64,000 nucleotides of DNA, from contig NZ_MOBR01000015.1 in NCBI RefSeq assembly GCF_003732705.1, positions 1 through 64,000 on the forward strand, given 5' to 3'. Below, piece after piece: positions 18,114 through 25,445 of the stretch (its first letter is position 1; each line of letters starts with the position of its first letter). Under the pieces are notes generated by a model. That model was not told the origin of the DNA. It saw only the letters and a list, made by a program, of their open reading frames with translations, and made no database searches. Both the position numbers and the translations under genes were made by a program. The DNA is from Pseudomonas frederiksbergensis. GTDB lineage: Bacteria; Pseudomonadota; Gammaproteobacteria; Pseudomonadales; Pseudomonadaceae.

Positions 18114-18266
18114 TTTTTCACTCCATTTGTGGATACTGTGCGTTGAAGTCCTGTTTTTTAGGGCCTTGTCGGGAAAAATAAGTTCCACTTTGATGGGCAA
18201 ATGCCATGACGGATGTTCTCGCCACCTCGCCCTCAAGGTTAGAATGCAGCAAATCAGGATGAGTCA

Positions 18267-19268
18267 ATGACCGAACACACCTTCTCGGAAGCCGAATACG
18301 ACGCCGTCACCGATGCCGCTGCGCACTGGTGCATGCGTCTGCACGCCATCGACTGCACCGCCGAGGAGCGCCAGGCGTTCGAACAGTGGCGGGATGCTCA
18401 TCCGCTGCATGCATTCGAATACGAAGCCATGCTGGAGATCTGGGATGTCGCCGGGGATTTGCCGCGTCCGGAGTCGGCCACAACGCCCCTGCCCGGCAAA
18501 TCCTCAACGTCCTGGCGCACCTTCGGCATCACCGCTGCGGTCTGTGCCTTGGCCCTGCCACTGGCGGCGTACACCGGCTGGAACCTCGGCTGGCTGCCCA
18601 ACGCCTATCAGCATTTCGAAACCACTGACAATGTGCGCCAGGTCACCCTGAGCGACGGCAGTCAGGTGGAGCTGAATCTGGGCAGCGAGTTGACCTTCCG
18701 TAACTACAAGGATGAACGTCGGGTCACGCTGAAAAAAGGTGAAGCATTCTTCAGCGTCAGCCACGACATGAAACACCCCTTCATCGTCAGGGCTGCTGAA
18801 GGCCGGATCCGGGTGACCGGTACCCAATTCAACGTCTGGCTGTATGAAGACCAGGTGCGAGTGAACCTGATCGAAGGCTCGGTGCTGGTGACCAGCAACG
18901 ACGCCCTCGACGGCGACGGCTTGCGACTGGGGCCGTCGATGCAAGCGCGCTTTCGCCACGGCGACTACATGCCGCAGATCAGCGAGACCTACGCCAACGA
19001 CAGCTCATTGGCCTGGCGCAGCGGCAAACTGGTGCTCGATGACCTGCCGCTGAGCGATGCATTGCCGCTGATCAATCGCTACCTGGCCAAGCCCGTGATG
19101 GTGGCCGACAACAGCACGGCTTCGATCCGCCTCGGCGGTGTTTATAACATCAAGGAAATTAACAATCTGGTGACGAATCTGCCCAAAGTGTTGCCGGTCT
19201 ACCTGACTCGCAATGAGAACGGCAACCCGGTGCTCAATTCGATTCCCAAGCAAGCGCCAAAAAGCTGA
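18267..19268 (+). CDS. Orphan FecR-family anti-sigma regulator
   Basis: A 333-residue FecR-type transmembrane regulator. Residues about 10-60 form the cytoplasmic N-terminal domain (AAHWCMRLHAIDCTAEERQAFEQW), one membrane helix lies near residues 88-107, the FecR periplasmic domain follows (TDNVRQVTLSDGSQVELN...VTGTQFNVWLYEDQVRVNLIEGSV), and the C-terminus is STN-like (LDDLPLSDALPLINRYLAKPVMV). Such proteins normally sit beside a FecI-type sigma factor and a TonB receptor; neither is present here. It converges on pvdQ. In P. aeruginosa pvdQ lies near fpvI/fpvR, so a link to siderophore signalling is conceivable but unproven. Confidence 0.88.
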   Translation: MTEHTFSEAEYDAVTDAAAHWCMRLHAIDCTAEERQAFEQWRDAHPLHAFEYEAMLEIWDVAGDLPRPESATTPLPGKSSTSWRTFGITAAVCALALPLAAYTGWNLGWLPNAYQHFETTDNVRQVTLSDGSQVELNLGSELTFRNYKDERRVTLKKGEAFFSVSHDMKHPFIVRAAEGRIRVTGTQFNVWLYEDQVRVNLIEGSVLVTSNDALDGDGLRLGPSMQARFRHGDYMPQISETYANDSSLAWRSGKLVLDDLPLSDALPLINRYLAKPVMVADNSTASIRLGGVYNIKEINNLVTNLPKVLPVYLTRNENGNPVLNSIPKQAPKS

Positions 19269-19303
19269 AGGCCGCTACCCCTGAGGGGTGCGGCCTTCGT
19301 GTT
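19268..19303. terminator. Terminator between convergent fecR-like gene and pvdQ
   Basis: AAGGCCGC-T-ACCCC pairs with GGGGT-GCGGCCTT around a TGA loop, a 13-pair stem with one bulged T. It starts at the last base of the FecR stop codon and is followed by a weak T-rich stretch. It can serve both convergent genes. Confidence 0.75.
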
Positions 19304-19323
19304 TGCTGCAAACAGAGCGGTTT

Positions 19324-21657
19324 TTACTGTGCCGCCACCGTCCCGGTTTTTTCGTCCGACTCGCGAATTGTCTGCACCTGATACTGCGGATCAGCCTTGA
19401 TCTGCTGCTCGGTGAACGGCAATACGCTCAACTGTTTCTGCGAGAACGCCAGCGTTTGGTCCCGGGCATATTTTGATGCCGGATCACTCGACAACGAGAA
19501 CGCCAGCAAGCCTTGGGCATGCGGACCTTTTTCATCAAAGGTCACGATTTGCAGGTAACTGGTACCACTGACCACTTCAAGCTTGCCGTCGGGTCTCGGT
19601 ACGCTTTGGATTGCGTTGTAAATCCCTAGCGGGCCCGGTCCACCGTGGATCGGCGTTTGCTGCCCGCCGCTGCTGACCACCTGAATATCGCCCCAGCGGC
19701 TGTCCGGCTTGAGCCCCATTTTCGTGGTCAGTTCCGCCGACGCGAGCATCGCTTCGCGCAGGGCGTTGGCCACCTCCGGCCGCTCGAACGCCAGCCCGCG
19801 CGGGGTGTGTTGCGCATCTTTCGGATCGAAAGCCACACGCCAGATGTCAGGCGATTGCTGCAGCGTCTGCATCACATTCTGGAAATGCACCAAGCCCGGA
19901 CCGCTGTCCAGATTCGCCCGGCCATCCCACGCCTTCAGGCTGGCACACACCGAGGCCTGCGCCGCGGCATCGGCACTGCAAAACTTCAACAGGTCCGGTA
20001 GCACTTGGGCCGCCAGATACACTTGATCATCCATCACCATGCGTTGCAGGTCCGCGGCTGCCAGTTTCCCGGTCTTGGCGAGAGCGCCCAGGCGATCCAG
20101 CGCAAACCGCGAACGCAGCCCCAGCGGCTGGCTGTCCTGGCTGATCAAAGGCGAGAAACCGGTGAGCGGTTGCGCCGGGTTGACCAGCCACGCGGAGTCG
20201 TTGGAATGCTGCACAAAGTCTTTGCGCAGCAATTGCGGCAACTGCTCCGCTGCGTAAATGCCCTTTTGTGCGGCGTTCGGATCAATGTCCCAGGCGCAGG
20301 CACTGTTGGAGCCATCAAGCACGATCATCTTCAAACCGATACGCGGATCGCTGCACTTGGCGAGCTTGTCGGCGTTGACGTTCGGCACCACCGACAGGTT
20401 CATGTACAGCGTCTGACCCTGATCGTCCGCCGCCAGGGTGTTGACCCACGGAATGCCCTGGATCGTGTGCACCGAGGCCTGCAAATCCTTGAGGCTGGTG
20501 GCGCGGTTCATCGCGTACCACTGCTGCAGGACGCGGTCGTTTTCCAGATTGGCATCCCGCAGGCTGTAGGCGAACTGGTTGTCCCAATCGAGCTTGCCGG
20601 GCCATTGCACGACCGGGCCGAACACCGAGCTATAGATTACGTGGGAAACCGGTTTTACCTGGCCGTCGGGCTGTTTGACGTTCACCGTCAGGGTTTGTTT
20701 ATCCAGCGGCAACGACTTGCCATCGAGCACGTAACGGGTTGGATGCTTGGGGTCCAGTTGCAGGCGATACAAGGTGAAATGCTTGGACGAATCCACCGTG
20801 TGGGTCCAGGCCAGGTGCTGGTTGAAACCGATATTGATCATCGGCAGACCGGGCAACGCGGCGCCCATCACATCCAGTTTGCCGGGAATGGTCAGGTGCA
20901 TCTGATAGAAGCGCATCCCGCCGACCCAAGGAAAATGCGGGTTGGCCAGCAACATGCCGCGACCGTTGAACGAACGCTCACTGCCGATGGCCACCGCGTT
21001 GCTGCCACGGTCCAGCGCGAAGCGTTGCTGACGTTCGGCGGCAAGCTGGAACGACTGCGCACCGTCCGCCGCTTGAGCGACTGCGGTCGGTGGCGTGGCG
21101 CCGGCCAGGGCTTCGGCAAACTGCCCGACCCCGCCTTCGACCAACAGGCGCCGCGTCAGCTTCACCAGGTCTTCGGCGGCAATCGGCCGTACCCAGTCGC
21201 CCTGGCACTGTGCCGGCAGGCCCTGGGCCTGACGCTCGGCCAATGAACGGTTGTAACCCGCCACATAACCGTCGATCAGATCACGCACTTCAGGGGTTTG
21301 TGCCTGCCAGAAACCGGCGACCGCTTGTGGGGTATTCAGCCAGTTGAAAAACACATCGCTGGCCGGGTTGGCACGCTCTTCTATCGTGAACTGATCCGGG
21401 CCGAAGTACCGCGAGCGCTCGCCGTTGACGGTGACGATCTCGTTGGCCATCAGGCACAGGTTGTCCTGGGCGTAGGCGTAACCGATGCCGTAACCGAGCC
21501 CGCGCTCGTTCTCGGCGCGGATGTGCGGCACGCCGAAACTGGTGCGACGAATATCCACGGCCGAAGGTTGCAGTTCACTGCGGGCGTTTGCCGCAACACT
21601 CAGCCCCAGCAACACACCTGCAAGACTCAACCGGGTTAACTGCCTGCTAATAATCAC
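19324..21657 (-). CDS. pvdQ: Acyl-homoserine lactone / pyoverdine precursor acylase PvdQ
   Basis: A 777-residue periplasmic Ntn-hydrolase precursor matching P. aeruginosa PvdQ, which removes the fatty acid from the pyoverdine precursor and also degrades long-chain acyl-homoserine lactones. The signal peptide is MIISRQLTRLSLAGVLLGLSVAANA. The alpha/beta chain junction reads LDRG-SNAVAIGSERS, with the new N-terminal nucleophile at Ser219, as in PvdQ (ERG-SNAIAVG). The start is the GTG at 21657 preceded by AGGAGCGAGC; an upstream ATG extension of 53 codons crosses the promoter and is rejected. A PvdS-type promoter lies 80 bases upstream, consistent with iron-starvation control. Confidence 0.93.
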   Translation of the reverse strand: MIISRQLTRLSLAGVLLGLSVAANARSELQPSAVDIRRTSFGVPHIRAENERGLGYGIGYAYAQDNLCLMANEIVTVNGERSRYFGPDQFTIEERANPASDVFFNWLNTPQAVAGFWQAQTPEVRDLIDGYVAGYNRSLAERQAQGLPAQCQGDWVRPIAAEDLVKLTRRLLVEGGVGQFAEALAGATPPTAVAQAADGAQSFQLAAERQQRFALDRGSNAVAIGSERSFNGRGMLLANPHFPWVGGMRFYQMHLTIPGKLDVMGAALPGLPMINIGFNQHLAWTHTVDSSKHFTLYRLQLDPKHPTRYVLDGKSLPLDKQTLTVNVKQPDGQVKPVSHVIYSSVFGPVVQWPGKLDWDNQFAYSLRDANLENDRVLQQWYAMNRATSLKDLQASVHTIQGIPWVNTLAADDQGQTLYMNLSVVPNVNADKLAKCSDPRIGLKMIVLDGSNSACAWDIDPNAAQKGIYAAEQLPQLLRKDFVQHSNDSAWLVNPAQPLTGFSPLISQDSQPLGLRSRFALDRLGALAKTGKLAAADLQRMVMDDQVYLAAQVLPDLLKFCSADAAAQASVCASLKAWDGRANLDSGPGLVHFQNVMQTLQQSPDIWRVAFDPKDAQHTPRGLAFERPEVANALREAMLASAELTTKMGLKPDSRWGDIQVVSSGGQQTPIHGGPGPLGIYNAIQSVPRPDGKLEVVSGTSYLQIVTFDEKGPHAQGLLAFSLSSDPASKYARDQTLAFSQKQLSVLPFTEQQIKADPQYQVQTIRESDEKTGTVAAQ

Positions 21658-21736
21658 GCTCGCTCCTGATGGACATGACCTGGAAAAATCACACCCTGCG
21701 CGCTGCGCGCTGCGCGGAATGTGCCTGGCCTTAGGA

Positions 21737-21760
21737 ACGAAAAAATCATCAGCAAATTTA
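21737..21760 (-). promoter_or_regulatory. PvdS iron-starvation box upstream of pvdQ
   Basis: Read on the minus strand the sequence is TAAAT-N16-CGT, the exact consensus recognised by the extracytoplasmic sigma factor PvdS. It lies 80 bases before the pvdQ GTG start, giving a plausible 5-prime leader of about 70 bases. Confidence 0.8.
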
Positions 21761-21917
21761 GCCGGCGCAACGATCAACGGCGATCCCGTCACAGAGAAGT
21801 CACATCCCCTCGACAAATTTTCTACATTTGAGCCTTCATGATTTGCCGTGCTCGTTCGTCTTAATGATTGAGAGCACCATCACTTTTCCTGATCAGGCTC
21901 TGATAAGGAGTTTTTGC

Positions 21918-22322
21918 ATGTACAACTCGCAACTGCCAACGGACGGTAGACGTGTACCAAAGAGTGTTTCCATGAATGCTGGCACAGGAATTTTTGTAGA
22001 AAAGGCTGAGCGCCACGGAAACGAACGTATCCGGGTACTGCTCAAGAGCTTTGGCCTGAGGACCAGCCTGATTCGTCTGAAAGTCATCGACGCCTTGCTG
22101 AATGCCGCCGAAAGCGAGCGCAACCTGGGCGTGCGCGGCGTGCACACGTATTTGCTGGACCTGGATATTCCCCTGTCCTTCCTGAGTGTGCGGGAAGTGT
22201 TGAAGCGGTTATGCAGTGAGGGCGTGATCACGCTCAATCCGGACAAAAGCTACAGCCTGCATCCGCAGGCCATTGCCATTCTCTACAGCGAATCGGGCTC
22301 GGACGCTTCGCTCAAGGCTTGA
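21918..22322 (+). CDS. Short Fur-like winged-helix protein lacking the metal-binding half
   Basis: A 134-residue protein whose residues about 37-125 follow the DNA-binding half of Fur/Zur: LLKSFGLRTSLIRLKVIDALL, then GVRGVHTYLLDL, then SVREVLKRLCSEGVITLNPDKSYSLHP. Fur family members continue with a His/Cys-rich metal-binding and dimerisation domain; this protein ends instead with AILYSESGSDASLKA and has one Cys. It may bind DNA without sensing metal. AAGGAG lies seven bases before the ATG giving MYNSQLPTDGRR; a later ATG (21972) is possible. It is divergent from pvdQ and overlaps the small convergent gene by 11 bases. Confidence 0.75.
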   Translation: MYNSQLPTDGRRVPKSVSMNAGTGIFVEKAERHGNERIRVLLKSFGLRTSLIRLKVIDALLNAAESERNLGVRGVHTYLLDLDIPLSFLSVREVLKRLCSEGVITLNPDKSYSLHPQAIAILYSESGSDASLKA

Positions 22323-22500
22323 CCTTGCGGCGCATCACGCCATTGACGACCACGACGATCACCGCCACGCCAATGGCGATGTACTGAAACAGCTTCTCGC
22401 TGATGATCCCTGCGTTTTGCAGATACGAAAGGCCGAACATGATCCCCAGCACTACCAGGGAGATCAGAATCGAGTATTTCAAACGTTGCGACTGGGTCAT
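22312..22500 (-). CDS. Small two-helix membrane protein (62 aa)
   Basis: A 62-residue inner-membrane protein with two hydrophobic helices (YSILISLVVLGIMFGLSYL and YIAIGVAVIVVVVNGVM) joined by a short loop, with a basic C-terminus RRKVKP. AGGAAC precedes the ATG. Its 3-prime end overlaps the Fur-like gene on the opposite strand by 11 bases. I do not recognise a named family and can assign no function. Confidence 0.7.
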   Translation of the reverse strand: MTQSQRLKYSILISLVVLGIMFGLSYLQNAGIISEKLFQYIAIGVAVIVVVVNGVMRRKVKP

Positions 22501-22656
22501 TGCGGGTTCCTGAATCTTGAAATGTATCCGGTTTGTATCCGTTTGCATGCCAAGCCCCTACCTTCGGACGGGGATAAACGCCGGCAAACGCAGTCTCATG
22601 TTACAGCCGATGAAGAGATTTGGCTTCATTGCGGCGATAACCATGAGGATTTTGAA

Positions 22657-22794
22657 ATGTTCCGTCGAATCACACTGCTGATTCCCCTGATCGCTCTGCT
22701 TTCCCTGAGCGGCTGTATCATTTTCCCCCACGGCGGCTGGCACGGGGACCACCACTATGATCGTGGCGGACCGGGTTATTACCAACATCGGTAA
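22657..22794 (+). CDS. Tiny His-rich lipoprotein (45 aa)
   Basis: A 45-residue precursor with a lipoprotein signal (MFRRITLLIPLIALLSLSGC), leaving a mature peptide of about 26 residues rich in His, Gly and Tyr (HGGWHGDHHYDRGGPGYYQHR). GAGG precedes the ATG by about nine bases. It is followed by a good terminator, which supports it as a real transcript. The His cluster could bind metal; this is inference. Confidence 0.75.
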   Translation: MFRRITLLIPLIALLSLSGCIIFPHGGWHGDHHYDRGGPGYYQHR

Positions 22795-22848
22795 TCCATA
22801 CCTTTAATCATCTGTAAGACATCAAATCGTTTTTACCCACCCTGAACA

Positions 22849-22875
22849 AATGCCCGCCCCGTAGCGGGCATTTTT
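22849..22875 (+). terminator. Rho-independent terminator after the His-rich lipoprotein
   Basis: AATGCCCGC and GCGGGCATT pair around CCCGTA and are followed by a T run (ATTTTTCG). It lies about 55 bases after the lipoprotein stop. Confidence 0.85.
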
Positions 22876-23037
22876 CGTACAGCGGATTGTTCGCACCCAT
22901 GTAACTTTGGATCCAGATCTCCCGCTCGCCTGGGCCGTTCCGGTCACTTGCAATACACGGCAAACCATTGAAACCCCAAGTCTCAAACGCTCGCTAGAGC
23001 ACTGCCATAGCGATGATTACTCTCGATACACCGTTAG

Positions 23038-23050
23038 AGGAGTACCTCCT
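23038..23050. promoter_or_regulatory. Perfect palindrome upstream of the exporter/LuxCE-like operon
   Basis: AGGAG-TAC-CTCCT is a perfect 13-base inverted repeat 27 bases before the first start codon of the operon. It could be an operator or a small leader hairpin. No regulator gene adjoins on this side. Function is inferred from position only. Confidence 0.35.
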
Positions 23051-23077
23051 TAAACACTCAGTATCGACAAGGAAGTC

Positions 23078-24292
23078 ATGCGCACATCATCTATAAACAT
23101 CCGGCCCTTTCGATTGACCGGTTTTTGCCTGGCCATTGCGGCATTCGAACTCCTGACCTACATGGCCAGCGATCTGGTCATGCCCGCCATGTTGAGCGTG
23201 ACCGAACAACTGCACGCCAGCCCTGCGCATGTTCCGTATGCGTTCACGCTGTATTTGATCGGGGGCATGCTGCTGCAATGGCTGGTCGGGCCGCTGTCCG
23301 ATCAGTATGGGCGCCGTCCGCTGCTGCTGATCGGTAGCGCGCTATTTGCCTTGGCGTGCCTCGTAACCTACTGGGTCCCGAGTATTGAGGCGTTCAACAG
23401 CTTGCGATTGATTCAGGGCATGGGCCTCGGATTTGTCATCGCGGTCAGCTATCCCGCCTTGCAAGAGCTGTTTTGCGAGGCCGATGCCGTGCGGATCATG
23501 GCCTGGCTGGGGAACATCGCCCTGCTTTCTCCGCTGCTCGGCCCCTTGCTCGGCAGTCTGCTATTGCAATGGCTCTCGTGGCGGGAACTGTTCCTTGTGC
23601 TGGGTATCGCTGGCCTCGCGGTCTGGCTTGGGTTGTATGGGTTCATGCCGCATACCCAAGGCCTGCGAACGCCGATCAAGCCCTTCGATTTACGCGCGAT
23701 TCTGCGCCGCTACGGCAGGTTGTTGCGCAATCGGGCATTTGTGCTGTCGTCCGTTGCCCTGGGCTTGACGCTGATTGCCTGGATTGGCCTGTCGCCACTG
23801 TTACTGATCCAGGGTCAGGGGTTATCGACGCTGGATTATGGGTTCTGGCAGATCCCGGTGTTCGGCGCGGTGATTCTCGGCAATCTGCTGCTCGATCGAC
23901 TGATCGCCGGTACAGCCCTGACGCAATTGATCCGCTATGCACTCTGGCCATTTTGCGGCGGGCTCGTCGCCCTGCTGATCGTCGGCATTTACGGTGCTTC
24001 GACGGGATGGCTGGTGGGCTGCCTGGCGCTTTACGGCGTCGGACTGGGCATGAGCAATGCCGCGCTGTATCGGCTGGCATTGTTTTCCAGCGCGGATAGC
24101 AAAGGACTGGTGTCGGCCATGATCGGCATGATTTCGATCTCGATCATGGGCGGCCTCGGGTCGATGATCGCGGCGTTCGGTGCCGGTGACAGCCTCGATT
24201 CGTTTGCGCTCATCGCCAGTGTCGCCGGCCTTGCCTGCCTTCTGCCTTTACAACACTTCCTGCACGGCTGCCGCAACACGGCCGCCGTCTGA
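23078..24292 (+). CDS. MdfA/MdtM-family MFS exporter
   Basis: A 404-residue, 12-helix major facilitator closely resembling E. coli MdfA/MdtM proton-coupled drug exporters. The membrane-embedded acidic residues of TM1 are kept (Glu24 and Asp32 in FELLTYMASDLVMPAML), as is motif A (GPLSDQYGRRP) and the TM5 antiporter stretch (SPLLGPLLGSLL). Start behind AAGGAA. It is the first gene of a five-gene same-strand unit; the next gene begins 21 bases after its stop. By context it most likely exports, or confers self-protection against, the product of the following LuxC/LuxE-like enzymes. Confidence 0.88.
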   Translation: MRTSSINIRPFRLTGFCLAIAAFELLTYMASDLVMPAMLSVTEQLHASPAHVPYAFTLYLIGGMLLQWLVGPLSDQYGRRPLLLIGSALFALACLVTYWVPSIEAFNSLRLIQGMGLGFVIAVSYPALQELFCEADAVRIMAWLGNIALLSPLLGPLLGSLLLQWLSWRELFLVLGIAGLAVWLGLYGFMPHTQGLRTPIKPFDLRAILRRYGRLLRNRAFVLSSVALGLTLIAWIGLSPLLLIQGQGLSTLDYGFWQIPVFGAVILGNLLLDRLIAGTALTQLIRYALWPFCGGLVALLIVGIYGASTGWLVGCLALYGVGLGMSNAALYRLALFSSADSKGLVSAMIGMISISIMGGLGSMIAAFGAGDSLDSFALIASVAGLACLLPLQHFLHGCRNTAAV

Positions 24293-24313
24293 ATTAACCA
24301 AAAAGGATTTTTG

Positions 24314-25444
24314 ATGATTCAACTTCCCCACACCGACGCGCTCTGTGCGCTGGCGCAGCCTTACGACCTGGACGCTGTGCCGCCCGGCCTGTTCGACCGT
24401 GCCATGGCTGAAATCAGCCTGTTTCATTGCCACCACACCCCCGGTTACGAGCACTGGCTCAAGCGCCATGACCTGGATGCCCAGGCCCTGGATCAACTGG
24501 ATGACTGGTCCTGCCTGCCACCGATCTACGCCAACTTTTTCAAACAACAGCTACTGATCAGCCCGACGGGTGAAGGTGCGCTGGAGCTGACCTCGTCCGG
24601 CACCAGCGGCCAGAAAAGCCGTATGCGTTATGACACGCGGAGCATGGCGGCCGCCCAAGGCATGGTCACCCGGATTTTCCAGCATTATGGCTGGGACACG
24701 CCGGACACTCCGTGCAATTACCTGTTGCTGAGCTACGAACCCGAAGCCGACAACCGTCTGGGCACCTCATACACCGACCAGTTTTTGTGTCGTTATGCGC
24801 CGATCAACCAAGTCGTCTATGGCCTGCGCAGCACCGGCAATGGCCACGAATTCGATCTGTTCGGCGTGATCCGCGCCTTGCAGGCGTTCGCCGAGCAGCC
24901 ACTGCCCGCGCGCATTTTTGGCTTTCCCGCGCTGCTCTGGCAGGTGCTGCAACGGATGGAGGCGACCGGCGTTGCGCCACTGACATTGCCCGCAGGCTCA
25001 TTGGTGTTTCTCGGCGGTGGCTGGAAAAACCAGGCCGCCCAAGAGATTCCCCGTGCTCGCCTGTATAAGCGGATCGAGCAACAACTGGGCATCGAGACGG
25101 CCCGCTGTCGGGACGGCTACGGCGCGGTCGAGCACGCGGTGCCTTACATCGAATGTGCCCGACACCATTTTCATGTCCCGGTTTACGCGAAGGTTTTCGT
25201 GCGCAATCCCGCCGACTTCAGCGTCCAGCCTTACGGCCAAAGTGGCCTGCTGACCTTCGTGTCACCCTATATTTCGTCGAGCCCGGCCCATGCCGTGGTC
25301 ATGAGCGACCTGGCCACTTTGTACCCCGGCGAGCAGTGCGGCTGTGGCCTGTCCAGCGACTGGTTCCAGTTGCACGGACGCGCCGGCACCCGCCCCGGAC
25401 GAAGCTGTGCCATGGCGGCCGGCGAACTGATCGGGAGGGCTTGA
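24314..25444 (+). CDS. LuxE-like acyl-protein synthetase
   Basis: A 376-residue protein of the LuxE acyl-protein synthetase family. In bioluminescent bacteria LuxE activates a fatty acid as acyl-AMP, loads it on its own Cys, and passes it to the LuxC reductase. The nucleotide loop is LTSSGTSGQKSRM (residues about 92-104). A Cys at 365, near the C-terminus in GRSCAMAAG, is close to the position of the acyl-accepting Cys of V. harveyi LuxE (Cys364). An EHAVPYIEC motif follows the central domain. AAGGAT precedes the ATG. No luxAB is present, so bioluminescence is not implied; the acid substrate is unknown. Confidence 0.82.
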   Translation: MIQLPHTDALCALAQPYDLDAVPPGLFDRAMAEISLFHCHHTPGYEHWLKRHDLDAQALDQLDDWSCLPPIYANFFKQQLLISPTGEGALELTSSGTSGQKSRMRYDTRSMAAAQGMVTRIFQHYGWDTPDTPCNYLLLSYEPEADNRLGTSYTDQFLCRYAPINQVVYGLRSTGNGHEFDLFGVIRALQAFAEQPLPARIFGFPALLWQVLQRMEATGVAPLTLPAGSLVFLGGGWKNQAAQEIPRARLYKRIEQQLGIETARCRDGYGAVEHAVPYIECARHHFHVPVYAKVFVRNPADFSVQPYGQSGLLTFVSPYISSSPAHAVVMSDLATLYPGEQCGCGLSSDWFQLHGRAGTRPGRSCAMAAGELIGRA

Positions 25445-25445
25445 G

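Noticed and set aside
19324..21816. Longer PvdQ start 53 codons upstream
   Set aside because: It would put the PvdS promoter inside the gene and precede the signal peptide with unrelated residues; the GTG at 21657 has AGGAG.
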